Below, piece by piece: positions 43,001 through 57,275 of a stretch of 64,000 nt of DNA. Every line of letters starts with the position of its first letter. Position 1 is the stretch's first letter. The notes under the pieces were generated by a model. The model was not told where the DNA came from. It saw only the letters and a list, made by a program, of their open reading frames with translations, and did not search any database. Origin of the DNA: Haematobia irritans (lineage: Eukaryota > Arthropoda > Insecta > Diptera > Muscidae); contig NC_134398.1 in assembly GCF_050003625.1 (NCBI RefSeq), positions 107,912,026 through 107,976,025 on the forward strand. Direction: 5' to 3'. The position numbers were made by a program, and so were the translations under genes.

Positions 43001-44949
43001 TTTTTATTTTTCTTTATAATTGCGCCTAACAACGACTTTGACTTATAAGATATATATCTCTTTATCGCGGTTCAGACCACTTGCGGCCGTATACGACAAA
43101 GCGACAAACGATTCATTGTCCGTGCTAAACTTGCGCTGTGTGGGTAGAGAACCCGAATGAAAATTGTAATTTTCAATCGGGTTGTCAAATTCTAATAAAA
43201 ATAAAAAAATCTAATAATAAAATTTTCAATTGGCTCTGATTCACCAAAACCGGAGATGGACTTTTTTTGTTTTTTTTTTATAATTGCGCCTAACAACGAC
43301 TTTCACTAATAAGATATATGTGTCTCTTTAGGGCGGTTCAGACATCTTGCGGCCGTATACAACAAAACGACAAACGATTCATTGTCCATGCTAAACTTGC
43401 GCTGTGTGGGTTGATAACCCGCATGAAAATTGTGGGTTGATAACCCGAATGAAAATTACAATTTTCATTCGGGTTATCAACCCACACAGCGCAAGTTTAG
43501 CATGGACAATGAATCGTTTGTCGTTTTGTTGTATACGGCCGCAAGATGTCTGAACCGCCCTAAAGAGACACATATATCTTATTAGTCGTTGTTGTCGCAA
43601 TTATAAAGAAAAATAAAACAAAAAAAGTCCATCTTGCGGCCGTATACAACAAAGCGACAAACGATTCATTGTCCATGCTAAACTTGCGCTGTGTGGGTTG
43701 ATAACCAGAATGAAAATTACAATTTTCATTCGGGTTATCAAAAAAATTACAATTTTCATTCGGGTTATCAACCCACACAGCGCAAGTTTAGCACGGACAA
43801 TGAATCGTTTGTCGCTTTGTCGTATACGGCCGCAATGAAAATTGTAATTTTCAATCGGGTTGTCAACCCACATTTTTCATTCGGGTTATCAACCCACACA
43901 GCGCAAGTTTAGCATGGACAATGAATCGTTTGTCGCTTTGTTGTATACGGCCGCAAGATGGACTTTTTTTGTTTTATTTTTCTTTATAATTGCGCCTAAC
44001 AACGACTTTGACTCATAAGATATATGTGTCTCTTTAGGGCGGTTCAGACATCTTGCGGCCGTATACAACAAAACGACAAACGATTCATTGTCCATGCTAA
44101 ACGTGCGCTGTGTGGGTTAATAACCCGAATGAAAATTGTAATTTTCATTCGGGTTATCAACCCACAATTTTCATGCGGGTTATCAACCCACACAGCGCAA
44201 GTTTAGCATGGACAATGAATCGTTTGTCGTTTTGTTGTATACGGCCGCAAGATGTCTGAACCGCCCTAAAGAGACACATATATCTTATTTTCATTCGGGT
44301 TATCAACCCACATTTTTCATTCGGGTTATCAACCCACACAGCGCAAGTTTAGCACGGACAACGAATCGGTTGTCGCTTTGTTGTATACGGCCGCAAGATG
44401 GACTTTTTTGTTTTATTTTTCTTTATAATTGCGCCTAACAACGACTTTGACTTATAAGATATATATGTCTCTTTAGCGCGGTTCAGACCACTTGCGGCCG
44501 TATACGACAAAGCGACAAACGGTTCATTGTCCGTGCTAAACTTGCGCTGTGTGAGTTGAGAACCCGAATGAAAATTGTAATTTTCAATCGGGTTGTCAAA
44601 TTCTAATAAAAATAAAAAAATCTAATAATAAAATTTTCAATTGGCTCTGATTCACCAAAACCGGAGATGGACTTTTTTTGTTTTTTTTTTTAATAATTGC
44701 GCCTAACAACGACTTTCACTAATAAGATATATGTGTCTCTTTAGGGCGGTTCAGACATCTTGCGGCCGTATACAACAAAACGACAAACGATTCATTGTCC
44801 ATGCTAAACTTGCGCTGTGTGGGTTGATAACCCGAATGAAAATTGTAATTTTCATTCGGGTTACCAACCCACAATTTTCATGCGGGTTATCAACCCACAC
44901 AGCGCAAGTTTAGCATGTACAATGAATCGTTTGTCGTTTTGTTGTATAC

Positions 44950-46105
44950 GGCCGCAAGATGTCTGAACCGCCCTAAAGAGACACATATATCTTATTAGGG
45001 AAAGTCGTTGTTAGGCGCAATTATCAAAAAAAAAACAAAAAAAGTCCATCTCCGGTTTTGGTGAATCAGAGCCAATTGAAAATTTTATTATTAGATATTT
45101 TTATTTTTATTAGAATTTGACAACCCGATTGAAAATTACAATTTTCATTCGGGTTCTCAACCCACACAGCGCAAGTTTAGCACGGACAATGAATCGTTTG
45201 TCGCTTTGTCGTATACGGCCGCAAGTGGTCTGAACCGCGCTAAAGAGACATATATATCTTATAAGTCAAAGTCGTTGTTAGGCGCAATTATAAAGAAAAA
45301 TAAAACAAAAAAAGTCCATCTTGCGGCCGTATACAACAAAGCGACAAACGATTCGTTGTCCGTGCTAAACTTGCCCTGTGTGGGTTGATAACCCGAATGA
45401 AAATTGTAATTTTCATTCAGATTATCAACCCACATTTTTCATTCGGGTTATCAACCCACACAGCGCAAGTTTAGCATGGACAATGAATCGTTTGTCGCTT
45501 TGTTGTATACGGCCGCAAGATGGACTTTTTTTGTTTTATTTTTCTTTATAATTGCGCCTAACAACGACTTTGACTAATAAGATATATGTGTCTCTTCAGG
45601 GCGGTTCAGACATCTTGCGGCCGTATACAACAAAACGACAAACGAGTCATTGTCCATGCTAAACTTGCGCTGTATGGGTTGATAACCCGAATGAAAATTG
45701 TAATTTTTATTCAGGTTATCAACCCACAATTTTCATGCGGGTTATCAACCCACACAGCGCAAGTTTAGCCTGGACAATGAATCGTTTGTCGTTTTGTTGT
45801 ATACGGCCGCAAGATGTCTGAACCGCCCTAAAGAGACACATATATCTTATTTTCATTCGGGTTATCAACCCACATTTTTCATTCGGGTTATCAACCCACA
45901 CAGCCAAAGTCCATCTTGCGGCCGTATACAACAAAGCGACAAACGATTCATTGTCCATGCTAAACTTGCGCTGTGTGGGTTGATAACCCGAATGAAAAAA
46001 GTGGGTTGACAACCCGATTGAAAATTACAATTTTCATTGCGGCCGTATACGACAAAGCGACAAACGATTCGTTGTCCGTGCTAAACTTGCGCTGTGTGCG
46101 TTGAT
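44950..46105 (+). repeat. higher-order satellite unit, period about 1302, copy 1
   Basis: Shares private variants with 46252-47407, including TTATTAGGGAAAGTCG, AACTTGCCCTGTGTGG, TTCATTCAGATTATC, CTCTTCAGGGCGG and CGAGTCATTGTCC. The same offset of about 1302 bases holds for all of them. Confidence 0.85.
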
Positions 46106-46251
46106 AACCCGAATGAAAAATGTGGGTTGATAACCCGAATGAAAATTACAATTTTCATTCGGGTTATCAACCCACATTTTTCATTCGGGTTATCAACGCA
46201 CACAGCGCAAGTTTAGCACGGACAACGAATCGTTTGTCGCTTTGTTGTATA

Positions 46252-47407
46252 CGGCCGCAAGATGTCTGAACCGCCCTAAAGAGACACATATATCTTATTA
46301 GGGAAAGTCGTTGTTAGGCGCAATTATCAAAAAAAAACAAAAAAAGTCCATCTCCGGTTTTGGTGAATCAGAGCCAATTGAAAATTTTATTATTAGATTT
46401 TTTTATTTTTATTAGAATTTGACAACCCGATTGAAAATTACAATTTTCATTCGGGTTCTCAACCCACACAGCGCAAGTTTAGCACGGACAATGAATCGTT
46501 TGTCACTTTGTCGTATACGGCCGCAAGTGGTCTGAACCGCGCTAAAGAGACATATATATCTTATAAGTCAAAGTCGTTGTTAGGCGCAATTATAAAGAAA
46601 AATAAAACAAAAAAAGTCCATCTTGCGGCCGTATACAACAAAGCGACAAACGATTCGTTGTCCGTGCTAAACTTGCCCTGTGTGGGTTGATAACCCGAAT
46701 GAAAATTGTAATTTTCATTCAGATTATCAACCCACATTTTTCATTCGGGTTATCAACCCACACAGCGCAAGTTTAGCATGGACAATGAATCGTTTGTCGC
46801 TTTGTTGTATACGGCCGCAAGATGGACTTTTTTTGTTTTATTTTTCTTTATAATTGCGCCTAACAACGACTTTGACTAATAAGATATATGTGTCTCTTCA
46901 GGGCGGTTCAGACATCTTGCGGCCGTATACAACAAAACGACAAACGAGTCATTGTCCATGCTAAACTTGCGCTGTATGGGTTGATAACCCGAATGAAAAT
47001 TGTAATTTTTATTCAGGTTATCAACCCACAATTTTCATGCGGGTTATCAACCCACACAGCGCAAGTTTAGCATGGACAATGAATCGTTTGTCGTTTTGTT
47101 GTATACGGCCGCAAGATGTCTGAACCGCCCTAAAGAGACACATATATCTTATTTTCATTCGGGTTATCAACCCACATTTTTCATTCGGGTTATCAACCCA
47201 CACAGCCAAAGTCCATCTTGCGGCCGTATACAACAAAGCGACAAACGATTCATTGTCCATGCTAAACTTGCGCTGTGTGGGTTGATAACCCGAATGAAAA
47301 AAGTGGGTTGACAACCCGATTGAAAATTTCAATTTTCATTGCGGCCGTATACGACAAAGCGACAAACGATTCGTTGTCCGTGCTAAACTTGCGCTGTGTG
47401 CGTTGAT
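46252..47407 (+). repeat. higher-order satellite unit, period about 1302, copy 2
   Basis: Matches 44950-46105 with the same private variants; differences include ATATTTTTATT versus TTTTTTATTTT near 46397, and TTTGTCACTTTGTCG at 46500. Confidence 0.85.
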
Positions 47408-49530
47408 AACCCGAATGAAAATTGTAATTTTCATTCGGGTTATCAACCCACATTTTTCATTCGGGTTATCAACGCACACAGCGCAAGTTTAGCACGGACA
47501 ACGAATCGTTTGTCGCTTTGTTGTATACGGCCGCAAGATGGACTTTTTTTGTTTTATTTTTCTTTATAATTGCGCCTTACAACGACTTTGACTTATAAGA
47601 TATATATGTCTCTTTAGCGCGTTTAAGACCACTTGCGGCCGTATACAACAAAACGACAAACGATTCATTGTCCATGCTAAACTTGCGCTGTATGGGTTGA
47701 TAACCCGAATGAAAATTGTAATTTTCATTCGGGTTATCAACCCACAATTTTCATGCGGGTTATCAACCCACACAGCGCAAGTTTAGCATGGACAATGAAT
47801 CGTTTGTCGTTTTGTTGTATACGGCCGCAAGATGTCTGAACCGCCCTAAAGAGACACATATATCTTATTAGTGAAAGTCGTTGTTAGGCGCAATTATTAA
47901 AAAAAAAACAAAAAAAGTCCATCTCCGGTTTTGGTGAATCAGAGCCAATTGAAAATTTTATTATTAGATTTTTTTATTTTTATTAGAATTTGACAACCCG
48001 ATTGAAAATTACAATTTTCATTCGGGTTCTCAACCCACACAGCGCAAGTTTAGCACGGACAATGAATCGTTTGTCGCTTTGTCGTATACGGCCGCAAGTG
48101 GTCTGAACCTCGCTAAAGAGACATATATATCTTATAAGTCAAAGTCTTTGTTAGGCGCAATTATAAAGAAAAATAAAACAAAAACAGTCCATCTTGCGGC
48201 CGTATACAACAAAGCGACAAACGATTCGTTGTCCGTGCTAAACTTGCGCTGTGTGGGTTGATAACCCGAATGAAAAATGTGGGTTGATAACCCGAATGAA
48301 AAATGTGGGTTGATAACCCTAATGAAAATTACAATTTTCATTCGGGTTATCAACCCACACAGCGCAAGTTTAGCACGGACAATGAATCGTTTGTCGCTTT
48401 GTCATTACGGCCGCAATGAAAATTGTAATTTTCAATCGGGTTGTCAACCCACATTTTTCATTCGGATTTTCAACCCACACAGCGCAAGTTTAGCATGGAC
48501 AATGAATCGTTTGTCGCTTTGTTGTATACGGCCGCAAGATGGACTTTTTTTGTTTTATTTTTCTTTATAATTGCGCCTAACAACGACTTTGACTAATAAG
48601 ATATATGTGTCTCTTTAGGGCGGTTCAGACATCTTGCGGCCGTATACAACAAAACGACAAACGATTCATTGTCCATGCTAAACTTGCGCTGTATGGGTTG
48701 ATAACCCGAATGAAAATTGTAAATTTCATTCGGGTTATCAACCCACAATTTTCATGCGGGTTATCAACCCACACAGCGCAAGTTTAGCATGGACAATGAA
48801 TCGTTTGTCGTTTTGTTGTATACGGCCGCAAGATGTCTGAACCGCCCTAAAGAGACACATATATCTTATTTTCATTCGGGTTATCAACCCACATTTTTCA
48901 TTCGGGTTATCAACCCACACAGCGCAAGTTTAGCACGGACAACGAATCGTTTGTCGCTTTGTTGTATACGGCCGCAAGATGGACTTTTTTGTTTTATTTT
49001 TCTTTATAATTGCGCCTAACAACGACTTTGACTTATAAGATATATATGTCTCTTTAGCGCGGTTCAGACCACTTGCGGCCGTATACGACAAAGCGACAAA
49101 CGATTCATTGTCCGTGCTAAACTTGAGCTGTGTGGGTTGAGAACCCGAATGAAAATTGTAATTTTCAATCGGGTTGTCAAATTCTAATAAAAATAAAAAA
49201 ATCTAATAATAAAATTTTCAATTGGCTCTGATTCACCAAAACCGGAGATGGACTTTTTTTGTTTTTTTTTTAATAATTGCGCCTAACAACGACTTTCACT
49301 AATAAGATATATGTGTCTCTTTAGGGCGGTTCAGACATCTTGCGGCCGTATACAACAAAACGACAAACGATTCATTGTCCATGCTAAACTTGCGCTGTGT
49401 GGGTTGATAACCCGCATGAAAATTGTGGGTTGATAACCCGAATGAAAATTACAATTTTCATTCGGGTTATCAACCCATACAGCGCAAGTTTAGCATGGAC
49501 AATGAATCGTTTGTCGTTTTGTTGTATACG
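47330..49530 (+). repeat. higher-order satellite unit, period about 2677, copy 1
   Basis: Private variants repeated at +2674 to +2677: GCGCCTTACAACGACTTTG, AGCGCGTTTAAGACCAC, CTGAACCTCGCTAAAG, AAAGTCTTTGTTAGG, ACAAAAACAGTCC, GATAACCCTAATG, CATTCGGATTTTCAACC. Confidence 0.85.
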
Positions 49531-50006
49531 GCCGCAAGTGGTCTTAAACGCGCTAAAGAGACATATATATCTTATAAGTCAAAGTCGTTGTTAGGCGCAA
49601 TTATAAAGAAAAATAAAACAAAAAAAGTCCATCTTGCGGCCGTATACAACAAAGCGACAAACGATTCGTTGTCCGTGCTAAACTTGCGCTGTGTGCGTTG
49701 ATAACCCGAATGAAAAATGTGGGTTGATAACCCGAATGAAAATTACAATTTTCATTCGGGTTATCAACGCACACAGCGCAAGTTTAGCACGGACAACGAA
49801 TCGTTTGTCGCTTTGTCGTATACGGCCGCAATGAAAATTGTTATCAACCCACATTTTTCATTCGGGTTATCAACCCACACAGCCAAAGTTCATCTTGCGG
49901 CCGTATACAACAAAGCGACAAACGATTCATTGTCCATGCTAAACTTGCGCTGTGTGGGTTGATAACCCGAATGAAAAAAGTGGGTTGACAACCCGATTGA
50001 AAATTA

Positions 50007-52206
50007 CAATTTTCATTGCGGCCGTATACGACAAAGCGACAAACGATTCGTTGTCCGTGCTAAACTTGCGCTGTGTGCGTTGATAACCCGAATGAAAATT
50101 GTAATTTTCATTCGGGTTATCAACCCACATTTTTCATTCGGGTTATCAACGCACACAGCGCAAGTTTAGCACGGACAACGAATCGTTTGTCGCTTTGTTG
50201 TATACGGCCGCAAGATGGACTTTTTTTGTTTTATTTTTCTTTATAATTGCGCCTTACAACGACTTTGACTTATAAGATATATATGTCTCTTTAGCGCGTT
50301 TAAGACCACTTGCGGCCGTATACAACAAAACGACAAACGATTCATTGTCCATGCTAAACTTGCGCTGTATGGGTTGATAACCCGAATGAAAATTACAATT
50401 TTCATTCGGGTTATCAACCCACAATTTTCATGCGGGTTATCAACCCACACAGCGCAAGTTTAGCATGGACAATGAATCGTTTGTCGTTTTGTTGTATACG
50501 GCCGCAAGATGTCTGAACCGCCCTAAAGAGACACATATATCTTATTAGTGAAAGTCGTTGTTAGGCGCAATTATTAAAAAAAAACAAAAAAAGTCCATCT
50601 CCGGTTTTGGTGAATCAGAGCCAATTGAAAATTTTATTATTAGATTTTATTTTTATTAGAATTTGACAACCCGATTGAAAATTAAAATTTTCATTCGGGT
50701 TCTCAACCCACACAGCGCAAGTTTAGCACGGACAATGAATCGTTTGTCGCTTTGTCGTATACGGCCGCAAGTGGTCTGAACCTCGCTAAAGAGACATATA
50801 TATCTTATAAGTCAAAGTCTTTGTTAGGCGCAATTATAAAGAAAAATAAAACAAAAACAGTCCATCTTGCGGCCGTATACAACAAAGCGACAAACGATTC
50901 GTTGTCCGTGCTAAACTTGCGCTGTGTGGGTTGATAACCCGAATGAAAAATGTGGGTTGATAACCCGAATGAAAAATGTGGGTTGATAACCCTAATGAAA
51001 ATTACAATTTTCATTCGGGTTATCAACCCACACAGCGCAAGTTTAGCACGGACAATGAATCGTTTGTCGCTTTGTCATATACGGCCGCAATGAAAATTGT
51101 AATTTTCAATCGGGTTGTCAACCCACATTTTTCATTCGGATTTTCAACCCACACAGCGCAAGTTTAGCATGGACAATGAATCGTTTGTCGCTTTGTTGTA
51201 TACGGCCGCAAGATGGACTTTTTTTGTTTTATTTTTCTTTATAATTGCGCCTAACAACGACTTTGACTAATAAGATATATGTGTCTCTTTAGGGCGGTTC
51301 AGACATCTTGCGGCCGTATACAACAAAACGACAAACGATTCATTGTCCATGCTAAACTTGCGCTGTATGGGTTGATAACCCGAATGAAAATTGTAAATTT
51401 CATTCGGGTTATCAACCCACAATTTTCATGCGGGTTATCAACCCACACAGCGCAAGTTTAGCATGGACAATGAATCGTTTGTCGTTTTGTTGTATACGGC
51501 CGCAAGATGTCTGAACCGCCCTAAAGAGACACATATATCTTATTTTCATTCGGGTTATCAACCCACATTTTTCATTCGGGTTATCAACCCACACTGCGCA
51601 AGTTCGTCACGGACAACGAATCGTTTGTCGCTTTGTTGTATACGGCCGCAAGATGGACTTTTTTTGTTTTATTTTTCTTTATAATTGCGCCTAACAACGA
51701 CTTTGACTTATAAGATATATATGTCTCTTTAGCGCGGTTCAGACCACTTGCGGCCGTATACGACAAAGCGACAAACGATTCATTGTCCGTGCTAACCTTG
51801 CGCTGTGTTGGTTGAGAACCCGAATGAAAATTGTAATTTTCAATCGGGTTGTCAAATTCTAATAAAAATAAAAAAATCTAATAATAAAATTTTCAATTGG
51901 CTCTGATTCACCAAAACCGGAGATGGACTTTTTTTGTTTTTTTTTTTATAATTGCGCCTAACAACGACTTTCACTAATAAGATATATGTGTCTCTTTAGG
52001 GCGGTTCAGACATCTTGCGGCCGTATACAACAAAACGACAAACGATTCATTGTACATGCTAAACTTGCGCTGTGTGGGTTGATAACCCGCATGAAAATTG
52101 TGGGTTGATAACCCGAATGAAAATTACGATTTTCATTCGGGTTATCAACCCATACAGCGCAAGTTTAGCATGGACAATGAATCGTTTGTCGTTTTGTTGT
52201 ATACGG
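50007..52206 (+). repeat. higher-order satellite unit, period about 2677, copy 2
   Basis: Same variants as 47330-49530. Divergence begins at about 52206 where GCAAGATGTCTGAACC replaces GCAAGTGGTCTTAAAC. Confidence 0.85.
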
Positions 52207-53099
52207 CCGCAAGATGTCTGAACCGCCCTAAAGAGACACATATATCTTATTAGTCAAAGTCGTTGTTAGGCGCAATTATAAAGAAAAATAAAACAAAAAA
52301 AGTCCATCTTGCGGCCGTATACAACAAAGCGACAAACGATTCATTGTCCATGCTAAACTTGCGCTGTGTGGGTTGATAACCAGAATGAAAATTACAATTT
52401 TCATTCGGGTTATCAAAAAAAATTACAATTTTCATTCGGGTTATCAACCCACACAGCGCAAGTTTAGCATGGACAATGAATCGTTTGTCGCTTTGTTGTA
52501 TACGGCCGCAAGATGGACTTTTTTTGTTTTATTTTTCTTTATAATTGCGCCTAACAACGACTTTGACTAATAAGATATATGTGTCTCTTTAGGGCGGTTC
52601 AGACATCTTGCGGCCGTATACAACAAAACGACAAACGATTCATTGTCCATGCTAAACTTGCGCTGTATGGGTTGATAACCCGAATGAAAATCGTAATTTT
52701 CATTCGGGTTATCAACCCACAATTTTCATGCGGGTTATCAACCCACACAGCGCAAGTTTAGCATGGACAATGAATCGTTTGTCGCTTTGTTGTATACGGC
52801 CGCAAGATGGACTTTTTTTGTTTTATTTTTCTTTATAATTGCGCCTAACAACGACTTTGACTAATAAGATATATGTGTCTCTTTAGGGCGGTTCAGACAT
52901 CTTGCGGCCGTATACAACAAAACGACAAACGATTCATTGTCCATGCTAAACTTGCGCTGTGTGCGTTGATAACCCGCATGAAAATTGTGGGTTGATAACC
53001 CGAATGAAAATTACGATTTTCATTCGGGTTATCAACCCATACAGCGCAAGTTTAGCATGGACAATGAATCGTTTGTCGTTTTGTTGTATACGGCCGCAA

Positions 53100-53560
53100 T
53101 GAAAATTGTAATTTTCAATCGGGTTGTCAACCCACTTTTTTCATTCGGGTTATCAACCCACACAGCGCAAGTTTAGCATGGACAATGAATCGTTTGTCGC
53201 TTTGTTGTATACGGCCGCAAGATGGACTTTGGCTGTGTGGGTTGATAACCCGAATGAAAAATGTGGGTTGATAACCCGAATGAAAATAAGATATATGTGT
53301 CTCTTTAGGGCGGTTCAGACATCTTGCGGCCGTATACAACAAAACGACAAACGATTCATTGTCCATGCTAAACTTGCGCTGTGTGGGTTGATAACCCGCA
53401 TGAAAATTGTGGGTTGATAACCTGAATAAAAATTACAATTTTCATTCGGGTTATCAACCCATACAGCGCAAGTTTAGCATGGACAATGACACGTTTGTCG
53501 TTTTGTTGTATACGGCCGCAAGATGTCTGAACCGCCCTGAAGAGACACATATATCTTATT
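53100..53560 (-). repeat. inverted copy of the 45.6-46.0 / 46.9-47.3 kb satellite segment
   Basis: Reverse-complement carries CTCTTCAGGGCGG, the TATTCAGGTTATC variant and the chimeric joint CACACAGCCAAAGTCCATC. This shows that segments move in both orientations inside the array. Confidence 0.75.
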
Positions 53561-55768
53561 AGTCAAAGTCGTTGTTAGGCGCAATTATAAAGAAAAATAA
53601 AACAAAAAAAGTCCATCTTGCGGCCGTATACAACAAAGCGACAAACGATTCATTGTCCGTGCTAAACTTGCGCTGTGTGGGTTGAGAACCCGAATGAAAA
53701 TTGTAATTTTCAATCGGGTTGTCAAATTCTAATAAAAATAAAAAAAATCTAATTATAAAATTTTCAATTGGCTCTGATTCACCAAAACCGGAGATGGACT
53801 TTTTTTGTTTTTTTTTTTGATAATTGCGCCTAACAACGACTTTCCCTAATAAGATATATGTGTCTCTTTAGGGCGGTTCAGACATCTTGCGGCCATATAC
53901 AACAAAACGACAAACGATTCATTGTACATGCTAAACTTGCGCTGTGGGTTGGTAACCCGAATGAAAATTACAATTTTCATTCGGGTTATCAACCCACACA
54001 GTCGTTGTTAGGCGCAATTATAAAAAAAAAAAACAAAAAAAGTCCATCTCCGGTTTTGGTGAATCAGAGCCAATTGAAAATTTTATTATTAGATTTTTTT
54101 ATTTTTATTAGAATTTGACAACCCGATTGAAAATTACGATTTTCATTCGGGTTATCAACCCATACAGCGCAAGTTTAGCATGGACAATGAATCGTTTGTC
54201 GTTTTGTTGTATACGGCCGCAAGATGTCTGAACCGCCCTAAAGAGACACATATATCTTATTAGTCAAAGTCGTTGTTAGGCGCAATTATAAAGAAAAATA
54301 AAACAAAAAAAAGTCCATCTTGCGGCCGTATACAACAAAGCGACAAACGATTCATTGTCCATGCTAAACTTGCGCTGTGTGGGGTGATAACCAGAATGAA
54401 AATTACAATTTTCATTCGGGTTATCAAAAAAAATTACAATTTTCATTCGGGTTATCAACCCACACAGCGCAAGTTTAGCATGGACAATGAATCGTTTGTC
54501 GCTTTGTTGTATACGGCCGCAAGATGGACTGTTTTTGTTTTATTTTTCTTTATAATTGCGCCTAACAAAGACTTTGACTAATAAGATATATGTGTCTCTT
54601 TAGGGCGGTTTAGACATCTTGCGGCCGTATACAACAAAACGACAAACGATTCATTGTCCATGCTAAACTTGCGCTGTATGGGTTGATAACCCGAATGAAA
54701 ATCGTAATTTTCATTCGGGTTATCAACCCACAATTTTCATGCGGGTTATCAACGCACACAGCGCAAGTTTAGCATGGACAATGAATCGTTTGTCGTTTTG
54801 TTGTATACGGCCGCAATGAAAATTGTAATTTTCAATCGGGTTGTCAACTTACTTTTTTCATTCGGGTTATCAACCCACACAGCGCAAGTTTAGCATGGAC
54901 AATGAATCGTTTGTCGTTTTGTTGTATACGGCCGCAAGATGTCTAAACCGCCCTAAAGAGACACATATATCTTATTAGTCAAAGTCTTTGTTAGGCGCAA
55001 TTATAAAGAAAAATAAAACAAAAACAGTCCATCTTGCGGCCGTATACAACAAAGCGACAAACGATTCGTTGTCCGTGCTAAACTTGCGCTGTGTGGGTTG
55101 ATAACCCGAATGAAAAATGTGGGTTGATAACCCGAATGAAAATTACAATTTTCATTCGGGTTATCAACCCACACAGCGCAAGTTTAGCACGGACAATGAA
55201 TCGTTTGTCGCTTTGTCATATACGGCCGCAATGGAAATTGTAATTTTCAATCGGGTTGTCAACCCACATTTTTCATTCGGGTTATCAACCCACACAGCGC
55301 AAGTTTAGCATGGACAATGAATCGTTTGTCGCTTTGTTGTATACGGCCGCAAGATGGACTTTTTTTGTTTTATTTTTCTTTATAATTGCGCCTAACAACG
55401 ACTTTGACTAATAAGATATATGTGTCTCTTTAGGGCGGTTCAGACATCTTGCGGCCGTATACAACAAAACGACAAACGATTCATTGTCCATGCTAAACTT
55501 GCGCTGTATGGGTTGATAACCCGAATGAAAATTGTAAATTTCATTCGGGTTATCAACCCACAATTTTCATGCGGGTTATCAACCCACACAGCGCAAGTTT
55601 AGCATGGACAATGAATCGTTTGTCGTTTTGTTGTATACGGCCGAATGAAAATTGTAATTTTCAATCGGGTTGTCAAATTCTAATAAAAATAAAAAAATCT
55701 AATAATAAAATTTTCAATTGGCTATGATTCACCAAAACCGGAGATGGATTTTTTTTGTTTTTTTTTTA

Positions 55769-56080
55769 TAATTGCGCCTAACAACGACTTTCACTAATAA
55801 GATATATGTGTCTCTTTAGGGCGGTTCAGACATCTTGCGGCCGTATACAACAAAACGACAAACGATTCATTGTCCATGCTAAACTTGCGCTGTGTGGGTT
55901 GATAACCCGCATGAAAATTGTGAATTGTAATTTTCATTCGGGTTATCAACCCACACAGCGCAAGTTTAGCATGGACAATGAATCGTTTGTCGTTTTGTTG
56001 TATACGGCCGCAAGATGTCTGAACCGCCCTAAAGAGACACATATATCTTATTAGTCAAAGTCGTTGTTAGGCGCAATTAT
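55769..56080. repeat. long palindrome, example of the satellite arm pair
   Basis: Arms of about 155 bases from AATTGCGCCTAACAACGACT to GTCGTTGTTAGGCGCAATT with centre near 55924 and very few mismatches. The symmetry is so high that almost the same 82-codon frame reads on both strands. Confidence 0.85.
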
Positions 56081-56098
56081 AAAGAAAAATAAAACAAA

Positions 56099-57275
56099 AC
56101 CAGTAAGGAAAGTCTAAAGTCGGGCGGGGCCGACTATATTATACCCTGCACCACATTGTAGATCTAAATTTTCGATACCATATCACATCCGTCAAATGTG
56201 TTTGGGGCTATATATAAAGGTTTGTCCCAAATACATACATTTAAATATCACTCGATCTGGAAGAATTTGATAGACTTCTACAAACTCTATAGACCCAAAA
56301 TTTAAGACGGCTAATGCACTAGGGTGGAACACAATGTTAGTAAAAAAATATGGGAAACATTTAAATCTGAAGCAATTTTAAGGAAACTTTGCAGCAGTTT
56401 ATTTAGGATTTATCGCTCGATATATATGTATTAGAAGTTTAGGAAAATTAGAGTCATTTTTACAAGTTTGCGACTAAGCAGTGGCGATTTTACAAGGAAA
56501 TTGTTGGTATTTTGACCATTTTTGTCGAAATCAGAAAAACATATATATGGAAGATATATCTAAATCTGAACCGATTTCAATTAAATTTGGCACGCATAAC
56601 AACAATGCTAATTATACTCTCTGTGCAAAATTTCAACTAAATCGGAGTTAAAAATTGGCCTCTGTGGTCATATGAGTGTAAATCGGGCGAAAGCTATATA
56701 TGGGAGATATATCTAAATCTGAACCGATTTCAACCAAATTTGGCACGCATAGCTACAATGCTAATTCTACTCCCTTTGCAAAATTTCAACTAAATCGGAG
56801 CAAAAAATTGGCCTCTGTGGTCATATGAGTGCAAATCGGGGGAAAGTTATATATGGGAGATATATCCAAATCTGAACCGATTTCAACCAAATTTAGCACG
56901 CATAGTTTCAATGCTAATTCTACTCCCTGTGCAAAATTTCAACCAAATCGGAGTTAAAAAATTGGCCTCTTTGGGCAAATGAGTGTAAATCGGGCGAAAG
57001 CTATATATGAGAGCTATATCTAAATCTGAACCGATTTGGCTGGTATTTTGCAAGTTTTTCGAGACCCATAAAATATTCGGATGTACGGAATTTGAGGAAG
57101 ATCGGTTGATATACACGCCAATTATGACCAGATCGGCGAAAAATATATATGGCAGCTATATCTAAATCTGAACCGATTTTTTCCAAAATCAATAGGGATC
57201 GTCTTTGAGCCGAAACAGGACCCTATACCAAATTTTAGGACAATCGGACTAAAACTGCGAGCTGTACTTTGCACA
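56099..57275 (+). mobile_element. DINE-like element, type 2, 1.18-kb copy 1 in the satellite
   Basis: Starts CAGTAAGGAAAGTCTAAAG, GGCGGGGCCGACTATATTA, ACCCTGCACCACATTG, then GTTAGTAAAAAAATATGGG (the empty site for the nested insertion at 27956) and five AGATATATCTAAATCTGAAC units, ending at GTACTTTGCACAC. The normal 3' hairpin is missing. Nearly identical to 61219-62395. Confidence 0.8.

Larger units (their letters stand above)
40070..56098. repeat. palindromic fold-back satellite array, main block
   Basis: Built from an approximately 100-base arm (GCGGTTCAGACATCTTGCGG..CGTATACAACAAAACGAC..AAACGATTCATTGTCC..GCTAAACTTGCGCTGTGTGG..GATAACCCGAATGAAAATT) in alternating orientations. Three linkers separate arm pairs: AGAGACACATATATCTTATT, GTCGTTGTTAGGCGCAATTA with AAAATAAAACAAAA, and CTCCGGTTTTGGTGAATCAG with AATTTTATTATTAGA. 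Arms exist in two variants (CATCTTG/AACAAAACG/CATGCT versus CACTTG/GACAAAGCG/CGTGCT). Adjacent arms form hairpins of 200-310 bases. The repeated 60-100-codon ORFs here are arm translations present on both strands. Confidence 0.9.
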
